Shown: positions 26,413 to 35,807, counted from the first letter of the stretch. The stretch: DNA of 64,000 nt from Telluribacter humicola (GCF_017355935.1 NZ_JAFIQT010000001.1:1116001-1180000), one strand, 5' to 3'. The notes: a model not told the origin generated them from the letters alone. Numbers and translations: made by a program.

Positions 26413-27306
26413 ATGACATCATTGAATAAAATCTCTCGTAAGGAGTTTCTCAAAGCTGGTTCGCTGGCCGTAGCTTCTACCCTGCTAACCCGTTTTGACT
26501 CTTTTGCGAAACCCTCCAAGCCGGTTGGTCTGCAGCTGTACACCCTTCGTAACGAACTGGGTAAGGATGTAGAAGGTACCATCAGTAAGGCGGCCCAAAT
26601 TGGCTATAAGGAAGTTGAGCTATTCGGATATGGCAACGGTAAATTCTTCGGCAAGACGCCCAAAGAGTTTGCTGCCCTGCTCAAAGACAACGGATTGAGC
26701 GCCCCCAGCGGTCACTACATGACGGGAAATACTATGCCTAACATGGTAGGTACTCTGTCGAAAGGATGGGAGCAGGCCGTAGAGGATGCAGCTGCCATCG
26801 GTCAGAAGTACATGGTGTGTGCTTTCCTTTTCCCCGAAGAGCGGAAGACGCTGGATCAGTACAAGCAGCACATTGACCTGTTCAATAAAGCGGCCGAGAC
26901 CTGTAAGAAGAGCGGCATCCAGTTTGCCTACCACAACCACGATTTCGAATTCCAGCCTATCGACGGTCAGGTTCCCTACGACCTGATCCTGAAAGGGACC
27001 GATCCTAAGCTGGTGAAAATGGAGCTGGATCTGTACTGGGTTTCTTTTGCAGGTAAAGATCCCGTAGAGCTATTTAAGAAAGATCCGGGTCGCTACCCAC
27101 TTTGGCATATCAAAGACATGGAAAAGAGCGCCGAGCGTGCCTTTGCCGAAGTAGGAACCGGTTCTATCGACTTCCAGCGCCTGTTCAATGCGCAGAAGAC
27201 CGCCGGTCTCAAGCATTTCTTCGTTGAGCAGGACGTTGCCAAGAAGAACCCGCCGCTCAAAGCCATCGAGATCAGCTACAACAACCTGACTAAGCTGAAG
27301 GTGTAG
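26413..27306 (+). CDS. sugar phosphate isomerase/epimerase family protein with Tat-like signal
   Basis: This 297-residue protein has an N-terminal signal (SRKEFLKAGSLAVAST) of the Tat type, with RK in place of RR. An AP-endonuclease-2/xylose-isomerase-like TIM barrel follows, with candidate metal ligands in YHNHDFEF (His174/176), MELDLYW (Glu204, Asp206), WHIKD (His232) and VEQD (Glu272). Exported relatives act on sugars in the periplasm. It follows the PD40 gene as an operon. Substrate and reaction cannot be read from the sequence. Confidence 0.85.
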   Translation: MTSLNKISRKEFLKAGSLAVASTLLTRFDSFAKPSKPVGLQLYTLRNELGKDVEGTISKAAQIGYKEVELFGYGNGKFFGKTPKEFAALLKDNGLSAPSGHYMTGNTMPNMVGTLSKGWEQAVEDAAAIGQKYMVCAFLFPEERKTLDQYKQHIDLFNKAAETCKKSGIQFAYHNHDFEFQPIDGQVPYDLILKGTDPKLVKMELDLYWVSFAGKDPVELFKKDPGRYPLWHIKDMEKSAERAFAEVGTGSIDFQRLFNAQKTAGLKHFFVEQDVAKKNPPLKAIEISYNNLTKLKV

Positions 27307-27342
27307 GTTATAGCTGGTAGCTCTTAGATATCAGCTTTTAGT
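27306..27342. repeat. TAGCTGGTAGC-type tract
   Basis: Immediately after the isomerase stop the bases read TAGCTGGTAGCTCTTAGA then TATCAGCTTTTAG, another member of the recurring TAGCT/TTAG tracts. Confidence 0.5.
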
Positions 27343-27346
27343 TTTA

Positions 27347-27383
27347 GGGCTGCCGTAGTCACTTTGCTACGGCGGCCTTTTTT
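27347..27383 (+). terminator. terminator of the PD40-isomerase operon
   Basis: GGCTGCCGTAG pairs with CTACGGCGGCC (one G-U pair) and is followed by six T residues. Confidence 0.88.
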
Positions 27384-27488
27384 ACCTCACCCCTAACCCC
27401 TCTCCTTTGAGGAGAGGGGAATTTTAAAGCCCTTCTTCTGTAGGAGAAGGGTTGGGACGGTTGGCCGCTGCCACGGTGGCCGCTGCCA
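27384..27488. repeat. REP-like two-hairpin element plus 12-bp direct repeat
   Basis: The element begins CCTCACCCCTAACCCC and contains a perfect 10-bp hairpin (27397-27406 with 27410-27419). A second hairpin with one G-U pair (27430-27439 with 27442-27451) follows and then GTTGGGACGG. The overall form resembles interspersed repeats with CCCCTCTCC...GGAGAGGGG known from many bacteria. Just after it, TGGCCGCTGCCA is repeated directly at 27462-27473 and 27477-27488. It lies between the isomerase terminator and mazG. Confidence 0.7.
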
Positions 27489-27516
27489 TGAGGTATTTTT
27501 TCACGACCTTTGTGCT

Positions 27517-28347
27517 ATGGAAAATAGATTCAATGAACTACCTGAGCGACGTCAGGAACAACTAATGGCTTTTGACCGCTTACTGACGATCATGGATGAG
27601 CTCCGCGAGCAGTGCCCCTGGGACCGTAAGCAGACCATGGATAGCCTGCGTCACCTCACCATCGAAGAGACTTACGAGCTATCGGATGCGATACTGGAGA
27701 ATGATCTACCCGAGGTAAAAAAGGAACTGGGCGACCTGCTCCTGCACATGGTATTCTACGCCAAGATCGGTTCCGAGACGGGTTCCTTTGATATAGCCGA
27801 TGTACTGCACGGCATCAGCGAAAAATTGATTTCCCGTCATCCGCATATCTACGGTGATTCGGAGGGTGGTACTGTGGTGGCTGATACCGCCGAAAAGGTG
27901 AAGCAAAACTGGGAGCAGCTCAAACTCAAAGAAGGAAACCGTTCGGTGCTGTCGGGGGTACCGCAGTCGCTGCCAGCGCTGGTGAAGGCCATGCGTATCC
28001 AGGAAAAGGCCCGGGGCGCGGGATTTGATTGGGACGAGCGGCAGCAGGTGTGGGAGAAGGTTGAGGAAGAAATGCAGGAGTTCAAAGCCCATTTCAACGC
28101 GGATACCGGCGAAGCCATTGATACCAAAGAAGCCGAGGCTGAGTTTGGCGATTTGCTGTTCTCGCTGGTCAACTACGCCCGCTTTGTCGAAATCAATCCC
28201 GAAACGGCACTTGAGCGTACTAATAAGAAGTTTATTAAGCGTTTTCAGTACATGGAGGAACATTCCAAAGCGGACGGTAAAAAGCTGGGTGAGATGACGC
28301 TGGCCGAAATGGACGAGTACTGGAACCGGGCCAAGAAAGAACTGTAA
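27517..28347 (+). CDS. mazG: nucleoside triphosphate pyrophosphohydrolase MazG
   Basis: This 276-residue protein has the duplicated MazG domain: an N-terminal half with CPWDRKQTMDSL and the EExxE metal site EETYELSD (about 50-57), and a C-terminal half with EEEMQEFKAH and EFGDLLFSLVNYAR. It hydrolyses NTPs to NMPs and pyrophosphate and cleans the nucleotide pool. The gene is followed after 3 bases by thiamine pyrophosphokinase, so the two are cotranscribed. Confidence 0.96.
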   Translation: MENRFNELPERRQEQLMAFDRLLTIMDELREQCPWDRKQTMDSLRHLTIEETYELSDAILENDLPEVKKELGDLLLHMVFYAKIGSETGSFDIADVLHGISEKLISRHPHIYGDSEGGTVVADTAEKVKQNWEQLKLKEGNRSVLSGVPQSLPALVKAMRIQEKARGAGFDWDERQQVWEKVEEEMQEFKAHFNADTGEAIDTKEAEAEFGDLLFSLVNYARFVEINPETALERTNKKFIKRFQYMEEHSKADGKKLGEMTLAEMDEYWNRAKKEL

Positions 28348-28350
28348 TCC

Positions 28351-29013
28351 ATGTCTTCTCACCATATTGTACGTGAAAAGCAGGAGCCGGCCCTGATCAT
28401 TGCCAACGGCGAAGCCTGTAGTGAAGAGCTACTGGGACAACTGCTGGAATGGAGCCCTTTCGTGCTGGTGCTGGATCATGCCATCTACCGGGTACTGGAC
28501 CTGGGTATCAAGGTAGATGCCTGGTTGGGTGATTTTGACCAGCGTCACGACTTCGAGGCGGTACGTGAACGGCAGCACCCGCTCGAAATAGTTCATACGC
28601 CCGATCAGGACAAAACCGACTTGGAAAAAGCTATCGAATACCTGATCGGCCGGGGCTTTCCGGCGGCTAATGTAGTGTGGGCCACCGGCCGCCGCGCCGA
28701 CCACGCCATCACCAACATGACCAACCTGGTGCGCTACAAGGAACAGATCCGCCTCGTGATGTTCGACAACTACTCCAAAATCTTTCCGCTGGTAGGTACT
28801 TTTGAGAAGTGGTACACTGCTGGTACGCCTATTTCACTGATTCCGGTTGGACACGTTAACGGCATCTCGACAACTGGCCTCAAGTACAACCTCCACAACG
28901 AATCACTTACCCTTGGCTACCGCTCCGGCAATAGCAACGAGGCCGAAGCCGACGGCTTTGTACGCATCACGGCCCAGGAGGGCGACCTGCTCATCATGGA
29001 GTGCTGGGACTAA
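28351..29013 (+). CDS. thiamine pyrophosphokinase
   Basis: This 220-residue protein has the thiamine diphosphokinase pattern: a GDFD segment (about 55-60, usually GDFDS), DKTDLEKAI at about 90-98, and GRRADHA near 112 (usually GGRxDH). The C-terminal domain is a beta-barrel. It transfers pyrophosphate from ATP to thiamine. The replacement GRRADH is small and does not remove the Asp/His. It is the second gene of the mazG unit. Confidence 0.93.
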   Translation: MSSHHIVREKQEPALIIANGEACSEELLGQLLEWSPFVLVLDHAIYRVLDLGIKVDAWLGDFDQRHDFEAVRERQHPLEIVHTPDQDKTDLEKAIEYLIGRGFPAANVVWATGRRADHAITNMTNLVRYKEQIRLVMFDNYSKIFPLVGTFEKWYTAGTPISLIPVGHVNGISTTGLKYNLHNESLTLGYRSGNSNEAEADGFVRITAQEGDLLIMECWD

Positions 29014-29086
29014 AATTTTTTTTGTATTTAATATGGTTGATGTAGTTTTATAAAATTACAAAAGTCATGGGGAGGGCGCTGCAAAA

Positions 29087-29135
29087 GACACATTTAACCT
29101 CTTAGGCCTAATTGGCCTAAGAGGTTAAATGTGTC
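29087..29135. terminator. perfect 22-bp stem-loop without U tract
   Basis: Positions 29087-29108 and 29114-29135 form a perfect 22-bp inverted repeat with a 5-base loop (TAATT). There is no T run on the right; the left side has a short TTTT when read leftward. It sits between the kinase gene and a secreted hypothetical gene and overlaps the nominal GTG frame start at 29131, which is therefore not used. Confidence 0.6.
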
Positions 29136-29193
29136 CAGTACCGCTACTTCACTAATCCTCTATCCGTTACTATCAATATCAAAAAAACGTACT

Positions 29194-29835
29194 ATGAAAA
29201 AGACCTTTATGGCATTATTTCTTCTATTGGCTACTGTAGCTGTATTTGGGCAAGGAATCCAATATCCTGCGGGAGCTTACATGTCATTTGAAGAAATAAA
29301 ACAAAAGTCTCCAAGTGTCTCAGTAGAACTTGAAGTTGAAAGGAGAACTAACGGGGATATAAAGATGAATGGAGGAAACGATTATAGGCTTTCTAAATCG
29401 GATAATTCAATCCCTAAAAAGTCACTCAAGAAAGATTATTATGGCTATTCAGATGGTGATTCACTTTACATCAACTGTATTCATTATAAGATACAATCCT
29501 GGTATACCCCTGTTCTTAGCGATGGTAAATTTTTGGTGATAAAAGGTGGGATTTCAATGGTACCTAAGATTCAAAAAGCACAGTTAAACAACCAGGTTCA
29601 GCTTGGTCACATGTTTGGCGCTGTTGGAGGTGCAATTCAAGGTGCGAAATTGGCAATGCTTAGGTTTATTTATATAATTGACAAAGAATCAAATCAAATT
29701 ACCCCAGTATCATCCCATCTTTTGAAAGAGCTTTTATCTTCCAGTACTGACCTTTTAGGACAATATGAAGCGGAGAAAGAGCATAACGATCAGGAAGTCT
29801 TCATAAAATATCTGAAACTTCTGAACGAACAATAA
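29194..29835 (+). CDS. hypothetical secreted protein
   Basis: The frame could open at GTG 29131, but that lies in the stem-loop, and the ATG at 29194 starts a good signal peptide (MKKTFMALFLLLATVAVFGQ), so I use it (213 residues). The mature part contains many Lys and Ser, a hydrophobic stretch around GHMFGAVGGAIQGAKLAM, and no motif I recognise. The gene is AT-rich relative to its neighbours, like those at 2356-3665. It is probably a periplasmic protein of unknown function. Confidence 0.6.
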   Translation: MKKTFMALFLLLATVAVFGQGIQYPAGAYMSFEEIKQKSPSVSVELEVERRTNGDIKMNGGNDYRLSKSDNSIPKKSLKKDYYGYSDGDSLYINCIHYKIQSWYTPVLSDGKFLVIKGGISMVPKIQKAQLNNQVQLGHMFGAVGGAIQGAKLAMLRFIYIIDKESNQITPVSSHLLKELLSSSTDLLGQYEAEKEHNDQEVFIKYLKLLNEQ

Positions 29836-29950
29836 AGATGATAACATAAGCTATAAGCAGGCGGGCATATAGTGACAACTAAAACAGGAGTACATGTACC
29901 AATTAAAAAACTGCCTGCGCCAAACTGCTGTCATTAACTTCAACACTTTA

Positions 29951-31141
29951 CTACCATTCCCCCCAGACCCTATACAGCTTTGTCGCTACATCGGTTTGGG
30001 GGAGCAGGTGCAGCCAGGAGGCAATGATAATCAGTAGGGCTAACCAGTGCAGGCGCAGTAGCTTATATTGATTCTCATTTGATTGATTTACCATGCAGCC
30101 CCATAGTAGTAAGAAAGTAAAAGGCGAAAGCAGCCGGTAACCGGGAGGATCGAAGGGACTAACTAGCCGGAGGGCAAAGAGAAAAACCAGGTAGCCCACA
30201 GCCGTCAGCCAGTAGTAGTGTACTGGTGAGGAAGCATCTCGTGGTTCAGGATGCTTTTGCTTCGCTACTTCTTTCGCCATCAGCCCCACCAGGACCACCT
30301 GAATCACCGCTCCCATCCAGAAAAGTACATCACCCGACTCAAACGTAGCATCACGCAGCAGGAACAGTTCGTTGAGTAGCCCCTTGCCAAAGAGTAAGAG
30401 TACCTGACCGACTGATTCACTACCCGATAGCCGGTCGCCCCCGTACCACTGGCCCGACTGCTGGTAGTTAAGCCACAGGTACCCGCCAAAGCCCAGTGCC
30501 CATAGTAGTGATAAAGCCAGAGACTGGTAGCCTCGTCGGCGCTGATGGGTAAAGAGCCAGTAGAGGGCCATACCGGCTGACAATGGTACTATGAATAATC
30601 CAGCGTAACGGACCAGCATCAACGCCAGGCCTAGTGCTAACGTAACCGGGAAGCTTCGATTGTCAGCGAAGAAATGGTAGACCCAGAAAAACAGGAGTGT
30701 CAGAAAAAGTGGCTCCGACCAGGTGTGCGCCCATAGTTTGACGAATGGGCCCAGCAACAGGAGAGCGCCCATCAGCAGGGCCTTGTGTACCCCCCATTTT
30801 TGCTGTACAAAGAAGAGCAGCCCAGCCGACGCGAGTACATTCACCAGCTTGGAAGCCCATAGCACCGGTAGCTGAGTCAGGAAAGCGACAACGGCGATGC
30901 CTAGCGGGTAGCCCATGGGAAAGATACCATTCCAGACTAACTGACCCCCTTCTTCGTACACGTGCCCCTGTCCGTCGAGCAAGTATTGAGCCGAGGTCAG
31001 GTAATAACCCGAGTCAATAGTAGTGAAGTGGTTGGGGTTGAAAAAGGCTAGTAGCAGCACCAAACCTACCTGTCCCACCCAAAGCAGAGGCAGGAGGTAA
31101 CGATCGGTATGCAGTACTTTCTGCGTAGATAGTCCTACCAT
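29951..31141 (-). CDS. polytopic membrane protein, GT-C/glycosyltransferase-like
   Basis: This 396-residue protein has about ten hydrophobic helices. An early luminal loop contains DSGYYLTSAQYLLDGQGH, which matches the first acidic loop of GT-C mannosyltransferases (ArnT/PMT-type, usually with a catalytic DD/DE). This makes a lipid-linked-sugar glycosyltransferase or related flippase-like enzyme likely, but no specific family is secure. It lies 3 bases downstream of the C25 peptidase gene on the same strand, so the two are probably cotranscribed. Confidence 0.7.
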   Translation of the reverse strand: MVGLSTQKVLHTDRYLLPLLWVGQVGLVLLLAFFNPNHFTTIDSGYYLTSAQYLLDGQGHVYEEGGQLVWNGIFPMGYPLGIAVVAFLTQLPVLWASKLVNVLASAGLLFFVQQKWGVHKALLMGALLLLGPFVKLWAHTWSEPLFLTLLFFWVYHFFADNRSFPVTLALGLALMLVRYAGLFIVPLSAGMALYWLFTHQRRRGYQSLALSLLWALGFGGYLWLNYQQSGQWYGGDRLSGSESVGQVLLLFGKGLLNELFLLRDATFESGDVLFWMGAVIQVVLVGLMAKEVAKQKHPEPRDASSPVHYYWLTAVGYLVFLFALRLVSPFDPPGYRLLSPFTFLLLWGCMVNQSNENQYKLLRLHWLALLIIIASWLHLLPQTDVATKLYRVWGEW

Positions 31142-31144
31142 ACG

Positions 31145-34100
31145 CTACTGTTTGATGAGCTTCCCTTTTAGTACTTCGTCCCAGCCTGATCCGGCTACTT
31201 CCATGCGGTACAGGTACAGCCCCGGCGGGAGGTTTTGTACGTCCCATAGCAGCTCATTCAGTCCCAGGTGAGGCTCCTGTTCCAGCGTCGCTACCTGTCG
31301 TCCGCCTACGTCTGTGATGTGGATGCGCCAGTGCTCAGGGGCCTGCGACCCTTCCAGTTCAATCTGAAACTTCACCCAGAGGAGAGCCGGCACGGGCGAT
31401 ACCGTAGTGCTGACAACGCGGGTCGTATCACTGACCCGGAACGCTACTCTGTAGGGAGCGGCTATGTTGCCAGTTAGGTCAGTAGCTTCCGCGTGCAGAA
31501 TGTAATTTCCGGGCAGTAGCGGACTGCCCGGCCTTAGCTGTAGGGTATAGTTTTGAGTGGGCGTCTCGGACCATTGGGCCTGGCGGAGCCACAGGCGCTT
31601 ATAGCCACAGGTAGTACAGTCTCCCTGAAGCCATAGCTGGATATTAGAGGTATCCCGGCGGAGTAGCGTCTTATTTTCATCGAGAACTCGTAAGGTAAAT
31701 ACAGGTTGAGGCGATACGGCTTCCCCAGAGGTAGTACGTCGCCCATCCACCAGCACATCCAGTACCGGAGGCGTATGATCGGGAACTACGGTAAACTGAA
31801 CATCGGCGGAGTTATTAGAATAGACCTGCTCTTGCTGGCGTAGCTCATTAAAACGGACCTGCACCCGGTTCAGCCCGGCTTTGCCCAGGGTGTTGATTAC
31901 AGGCTTGATGGATATTGTCGTATTGGCGGGGACAGGAGCGATCGGGTACTGTTGTTCCTCGCTACCGGCAGGACTATGCTGCCGGACCACCACAACCAGC
32001 GAATCCCGGAAAGCCATTTCTGTTACATTCTGAAAAAAGATTTCTGGCTGCACCGTCTCCCCTTCGGGTACCTGAGTAGCAGGAGTACTTTTTATGTAGG
32101 CAACACCTTCCGGTAGAGCAGAGGAGACTGGTGCCTGTGGATTAAAAATAAAACTACGGGGAAGCGATGGCTGCTCCCCCGCTATGTACACCCGCCAGTA
32201 AATGGTTCGGGGGCCTTCACCGGCTATTCTGATAGGTAATAGAGCCTGCACCTCCCGACTCCGTACAGTATCCCGCTGTAAGGAGGTAGACGTAAAAGCA
32301 GGAGAAGTATCCCATTCAAACACTACGTTATGACCGGCAGGTTGGTAAGGTACCTGAGCGACTAGGTTGATGGTAGGCGTGCCCATCGTAGCATTAGCGG
32401 CCGGTAGCAGCGGCATGGCTCTTCCTTCGGCTATGTAGATATCAGCAGTCAGGCGATTGTTTCTTTTGTCTTCTTCATTGATCCGATTCTGCGGGTCTAG
32501 TACCAGTTCCCACTGCTCATCACCTCCCTGGGCATTTTGTAGTCTGGGGACGTACAGCGTAAGGGTATCGTAAATAGCTACGGCCGGGCGAACAAAGGTG
32601 TATTCACCGATAGGAGCGTTGTTCCTGATCCGTCTGATTCGCAGGGTATAGGGGGTATCGTTGAAGCGGCCGTGGTTAGATACCACCGCCTGCACCTGTA
32701 GGGAATCACTGATGGCGTTGGGAGTACTGCCATTGGGGCTACTGACCTCCAGAGTACCATTCCGCCAGGCGTAGTCTGGGAGCCGGGCCGGGAACAGCCG
32801 GATGGCCGGGTCGCCCTGTAGCGTCATTTGCTGTACAGTAGCCCGGGCAAACTCTGACTGATCATCATGTATCATCCTTCGGATCGCCTCCTGTTGTATG
32901 GTACCAAACGGCTGACTGACGTACACTGGATCCGCCAGTACCTCATAGAAGGTACTGGTGTAGGCCATCAGGTTGAAGGAGCGGCCATTGTGCGTATGGG
33001 CTACAAACAATACGGCCCCCCGTTCGGGAGCATTGACCCAACGGGTACTGGTCGTGGTAGGGCCAAAGTAGAAGTTTCCCAGCGCACAGCCATTCATCAG
33101 TACAGCCGGATAGCGGTCTTTGTTGCGGTAACCCAGGGCGTCATTGGTGGGGTCACCCAGCTCAATATCCGTCACATCCAGACTTGAATGACCAAACATC
33201 GTCATCAGAGCTACTCCTTCGTTGACGTATTTTTGGAGGTCCAGTTTCTCCACGGGTTCATCTGTTTGTTTGGATAGCGTTTGCACAATGGGGCCGAGGT
33301 AGCTGCTATCTACAGTATGTTTGAAATGGTCTACATAGCCACGGAAGCGGGATAGCTCCGGTACGGTGCGTCCGCCGCTCAGGTGCAGGACATTCTTCCG
33401 CCAGGGAGCCAGGGCGGGTTGGGCTTCGTGCTGCTTTACTTTTTGCAGATAATCCCACACGGTACGTCCGGTAGAGGCCTGCAGTCGGCCAACGGGTACC
33501 AGTGGTACATCGGCGGGGGCGCCATTCAACCCCATACTAAGCGCTATATCTGAGCCGGGCCATCCAGCCGTAGGTACCATGTCTACGGAGCGGGCATTGG
33601 CCATGTGCCGGGCCGTTTGCGGGTCGCGTGCCTGTCCTATCAGAAACACATGCTGTAGCTTTCCCTTATCGTGCAGCCAGCTAATGAGGCGGCGGATACC
33701 GTGGGGGCCGGGCTCTCCGTAGTTGAACTGGTCAAATACCTGCTGCGCATTAAGTACCAGCGGATGGTACCCACCACCGGCGGCCGAAGCCCGGTAGTCA
33801 GCGTAGGCCTGTACCGCGTCCTGTATACCTGTACCCGATACGGGCTGGCGTAGCAGCGGGTGGGAGATGATCAGGTAGTCTGTACGGGCCGCATCTATCG
33901 CTTTAAAATTGGCTCGCTGTATGCCCGTTGGAGTCAGAGACTGATGGACTGCCAGTACGGTACTACTACCCGCCAATGGTACCTGTACTTCAGTTGCGGT
34001 GGCAGAAGAGGTAAGCAGGCGCGGCTGCGCAGGATTAGAAATATCAACAAAAAGGGGCGAGCCGGAAGCCTTGGCGGTAAGCGTAGTGCTGGTCAGTTCA

Positions 34101-35083
34101 GCCGGGAAGTCCATCCGCTGCTGAGTGGCAGGTAACTGAGCTACTCGTGGGTATTGAATGGACAGGTACCCGACCGATATCTCCTCCCGCTCTTCCTTCG
34201 GGACTACCGATAATACCAAACCCGTAGATGGTACTTCGTTGGCTGGTAAGGTAGTCTTAAAGATCACCGATCCATATTCCTTCCACACGGCTTCTCCCAG
34301 CTTGCGTACCGGATTCTGAGCGGTACCTAGCCAGACTTCGGCCAGATGGTTGTGCGCGGTGTGGCTGGTAATTAGTACTTCTACCTGTACCTGTTGAGAA
34401 GAAGCTCGATTAAGATCGGTAACGGGAAGAGTGAAGGTTTTCCAGGTGTCGGTCTTGAAAAGGGCGCTGGTCCAGCCTTCGCCGTAGTCGTAGGGGGTAA
34501 GGGCCGTGCCATCGTCGTAGCTGCTGCCTTCGGGGTACAGGCGTCCGGCGGGATAGTTCTCTTTAATTACATGTAGCTCCTTCGACAGGTACTCGTTGAG
34601 GGTAGGGGCTGGTGGAGCAGTTGGGGTAGCTTTCGCAATACGGCGTCCGGCTATACCATCTGTACGCCAGGTGAGGAAGTAGGCTGCGGTGTCGGAGTAG
34701 AGGCTGTAGTGTTTGTGAGGCTGGGCGGCCGGAGTAACGTAGAGGAGTGAATCCAGAGCCCCGTCGTTCTTCTCCCCATAAAATTCAATAAAATCGTTCT
34801 CATCCAGGCGTCCGTCGGCTTCGCCGGTTACCTGTATAGCTACTTCCTCGCCACGACGGAACAGCTGCAGCGAGCGGGCCGGTACAGATGCCAGGGAGAT
34901 GCCCGCCCGCTCTATATCGGCAGGGGAGAGGCGGTACCAGCCGGTCTGGACTACGGGTATACGCAGGTAGGTCTGCTGCGGATTGATCCATTCGTTACCG
35001 TAGCGGGGCTGGGCCAGGAGGCTTGCGGTAACAAACAGCAGTAGGGTGATGAAAAGAGACGTGCGTACAAGGTGTGGCATCAT
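31145..35083 (-). CDS. C25-family (gingipain-like) cysteine peptidase with T9SS C-terminal domain
   Basis: This 1312-residue secreted protein has a signal peptide (about 1-25) and an N-terminal beta-rich region. A C25 peptidase domain covers about residues 400-775, with catalytic His632 in TMFGHSS and Cys666 in LMNGCALGN. Several Ig/CARDB-like domains follow, and a C-terminal T9SS type A sorting domain (about 1235-1312, ending LPPGLYLYRMEVAG...LKGKLIKQ) marks export by the type IX system. PorU, the T9SS sortase, is also a C25 protein, but it is not exported by its own CTD; the CTD here argues for a cargo peptidase, with PorU as the alternative. Confidence 0.9.
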   Translation of the reverse strand: MMPHLVRTSLFITLLLFVTASLLAQPRYGNEWINPQQTYLRIPVVQTGWYRLSPADIERAGISLASVPARSLQLFRRGEEVAIQVTGEADGRLDENDFIEFYGEKNDGALDSLLYVTPAAQPHKHYSLYSDTAAYFLTWRTDGIAGRRIAKATPTAPPAPTLNEYLSKELHVIKENYPAGRLYPEGSSYDDGTALTPYDYGEGWTSALFKTDTWKTFTLPVTDLNRASSQQVQVEVLITSHTAHNHLAEVWLGTAQNPVRKLGEAVWKEYGSVIFKTTLPANEVPSTGLVLSVVPKEEREEISVGYLSIQYPRVAQLPATQQRMDFPAELTSTTLTAKASGSPLFVDISNPAQPRLLTSSATATEVQVPLAGSSTVLAVHQSLTPTGIQRANFKAIDAARTDYLIISHPLLRQPVSGTGIQDAVQAYADYRASAAGGGYHPLVLNAQQVFDQFNYGEPGPHGIRRLISWLHDKGKLQHVFLIGQARDPQTARHMANARSVDMVPTAGWPGSDIALSMGLNGAPADVPLVPVGRLQASTGRTVWDYLQKVKQHEAQPALAPWRKNVLHLSGGRTVPELSRFRGYVDHFKHTVDSSYLGPIVQTLSKQTDEPVEKLDLQKYVNEGVALMTMFGHSSLDVTDIELGDPTNDALGYRNKDRYPAVLMNGCALGNFYFGPTTTSTRWVNAPERGAVLFVAHTHNGRSFNLMAYTSTFYEVLADPVYVSQPFGTIQQEAIRRMIHDDQSEFARATVQQMTLQGDPAIRLFPARLPDYAWRNGTLEVSSPNGSTPNAISDSLQVQAVVSNHGRFNDTPYTLRIRRIRNNAPIGEYTFVRPAVAIYDTLTLYVPRLQNAQGGDEQWELVLDPQNRINEEDKRNNRLTADIYIAEGRAMPLLPAANATMGTPTINLVAQVPYQPAGHNVVFEWDTSPAFTSTSLQRDTVRSREVQALLPIRIAGEGPRTIYWRVYIAGEQPSLPRSFIFNPQAPVSSALPEGVAYIKSTPATQVPEGETVQPEIFFQNVTEMAFRDSLVVVVRQHSPAGSEEQQYPIAPVPANTTISIKPVINTLGKAGLNRVQVRFNELRQQEQVYSNNSADVQFTVVPDHTPPVLDVLVDGRRTTSGEAVSPQPVFTLRVLDENKTLLRRDTSNIQLWLQGDCTTCGYKRLWLRQAQWSETPTQNYTLQLRPGSPLLPGNYILHAEATDLTGNIAAPYRVAFRVSDTTRVVSTTVSPVPALLWVKFQIELEGSQAPEHWRIHITDVGGRQVATLEQEPHLGLNELLWDVQNLPPGLYLYRMEVAGSGWDEVLKGKLIKQ

Positions 35084-35130
35084 AGTCCAAAGTATACGAT
35101 AATACTAGTCATAGCTATAGTTGGGCCTGA

Positions 35131-35628
35131 CTATTTTGGGTTTCTCCTGATGTACTGGTTCATGGAGAAAGCGTACGCATGACGATCGTCGGCTTCGTGT
35201 CGCTGCGAGTCGATTAGTTGCCAATCGTCCCAGTTGATCTCCGGAAAGAAAGCGTCCCCATCTACCTTGGCATGAATAATAGAAAGATACAGCTTATCCA
35301 CCCGTGGCAGCAGCTCTTCAAACACATTACTTCCGCCCAGTACAAATACTTCCTCCTCCTCTGCCAGCAGGTCAAAGGCTTCTTCCAGACTATGCGCCTG
35401 TTCAAAGCTTTCGGGCAGCGACAGGTCGGGCTTGGTACTAAGAATCACGTTGCGGTAGGATGAGTGGAGTCCATCCGGCGAATTGAAACTCTTGCGCCCC
35501 ATCAGGAAAGGCTTACCGTGCGTTACTTTTTTAAAATTTTCCCATTCGTCCGGCAGGCTCCAGGGTAAATGGTTATCAGAGCCAATGACCCTGTTTTCAC
35601 TCATAGCTACTATGATGGATAGATTCAT
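35131..35628 (-). CDS. folA: dihydrofolate reductase
   Basis: This 165-residue protein shows the DHFR pattern: ENRVIGSDNHLPWSLPDEW (about 10-28, including the substrate Asp), GRKSFNS for NADPH binding, and FVLGGSNVFEELLP with the glycine pair. It reduces dihydrofolate to tetrahydrofolate. The length is normal for chromosomal enzymes. It is upstream of the C25 peptidase gene, 47 bases away. Confidence 0.97.
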   Translation of the reverse strand: MNLSIIVAMSENRVIGSDNHLPWSLPDEWENFKKVTHGKPFLMGRKSFNSPDGLHSSYRNVILSTKPDLSLPESFEQAHSLEEAFDLLAEEEEVFVLGGSNVFEELLPRVDKLYLSIIHAKVDGDAFFPEINWDDWQLIDSQRHEADDRHAYAFSMNQYIRRNPK

Positions 35629-35771
35629 ATAGGTTGAAGAAGATTCCAGTTAATGTATATATGACTCCAAAAAGCCCTCGTGTGTTAGAAGCAAAATGGC
35701 TGCACCTTCTAATTTGCCATTTATCCTTTAATTTCTTCCGTTCATCCCACACCTAAAAATATTTTAACCTA

Positions 35772-35807
35772 GTACTTTGCATAACAAAGTACCTTTGCAT
35801 ACCTTTG
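35772..35807 (+). promoter_or_regulatory. padR promoter overlapped by a perfect inverted-repeat operator
   Basis: GTACTTTG (35772-35779) and CAAAGTAC (35785-35792) are a perfect 8-bp inverted repeat with a 5-base spacer. The promoter TTG at 35777-35779 and TACCTTTG at 35800-35807 (20-base spacer) overlaps it. A second TACCTTTG copy is at 35790-35797. This is 109 bases before the PadR start codon. Confidence 0.75.

Noticed and set aside
27384-27460. CRISPR-like repeat
   Set aside because: Only a single element with hairpins; no spaced repeats and no cas genes.
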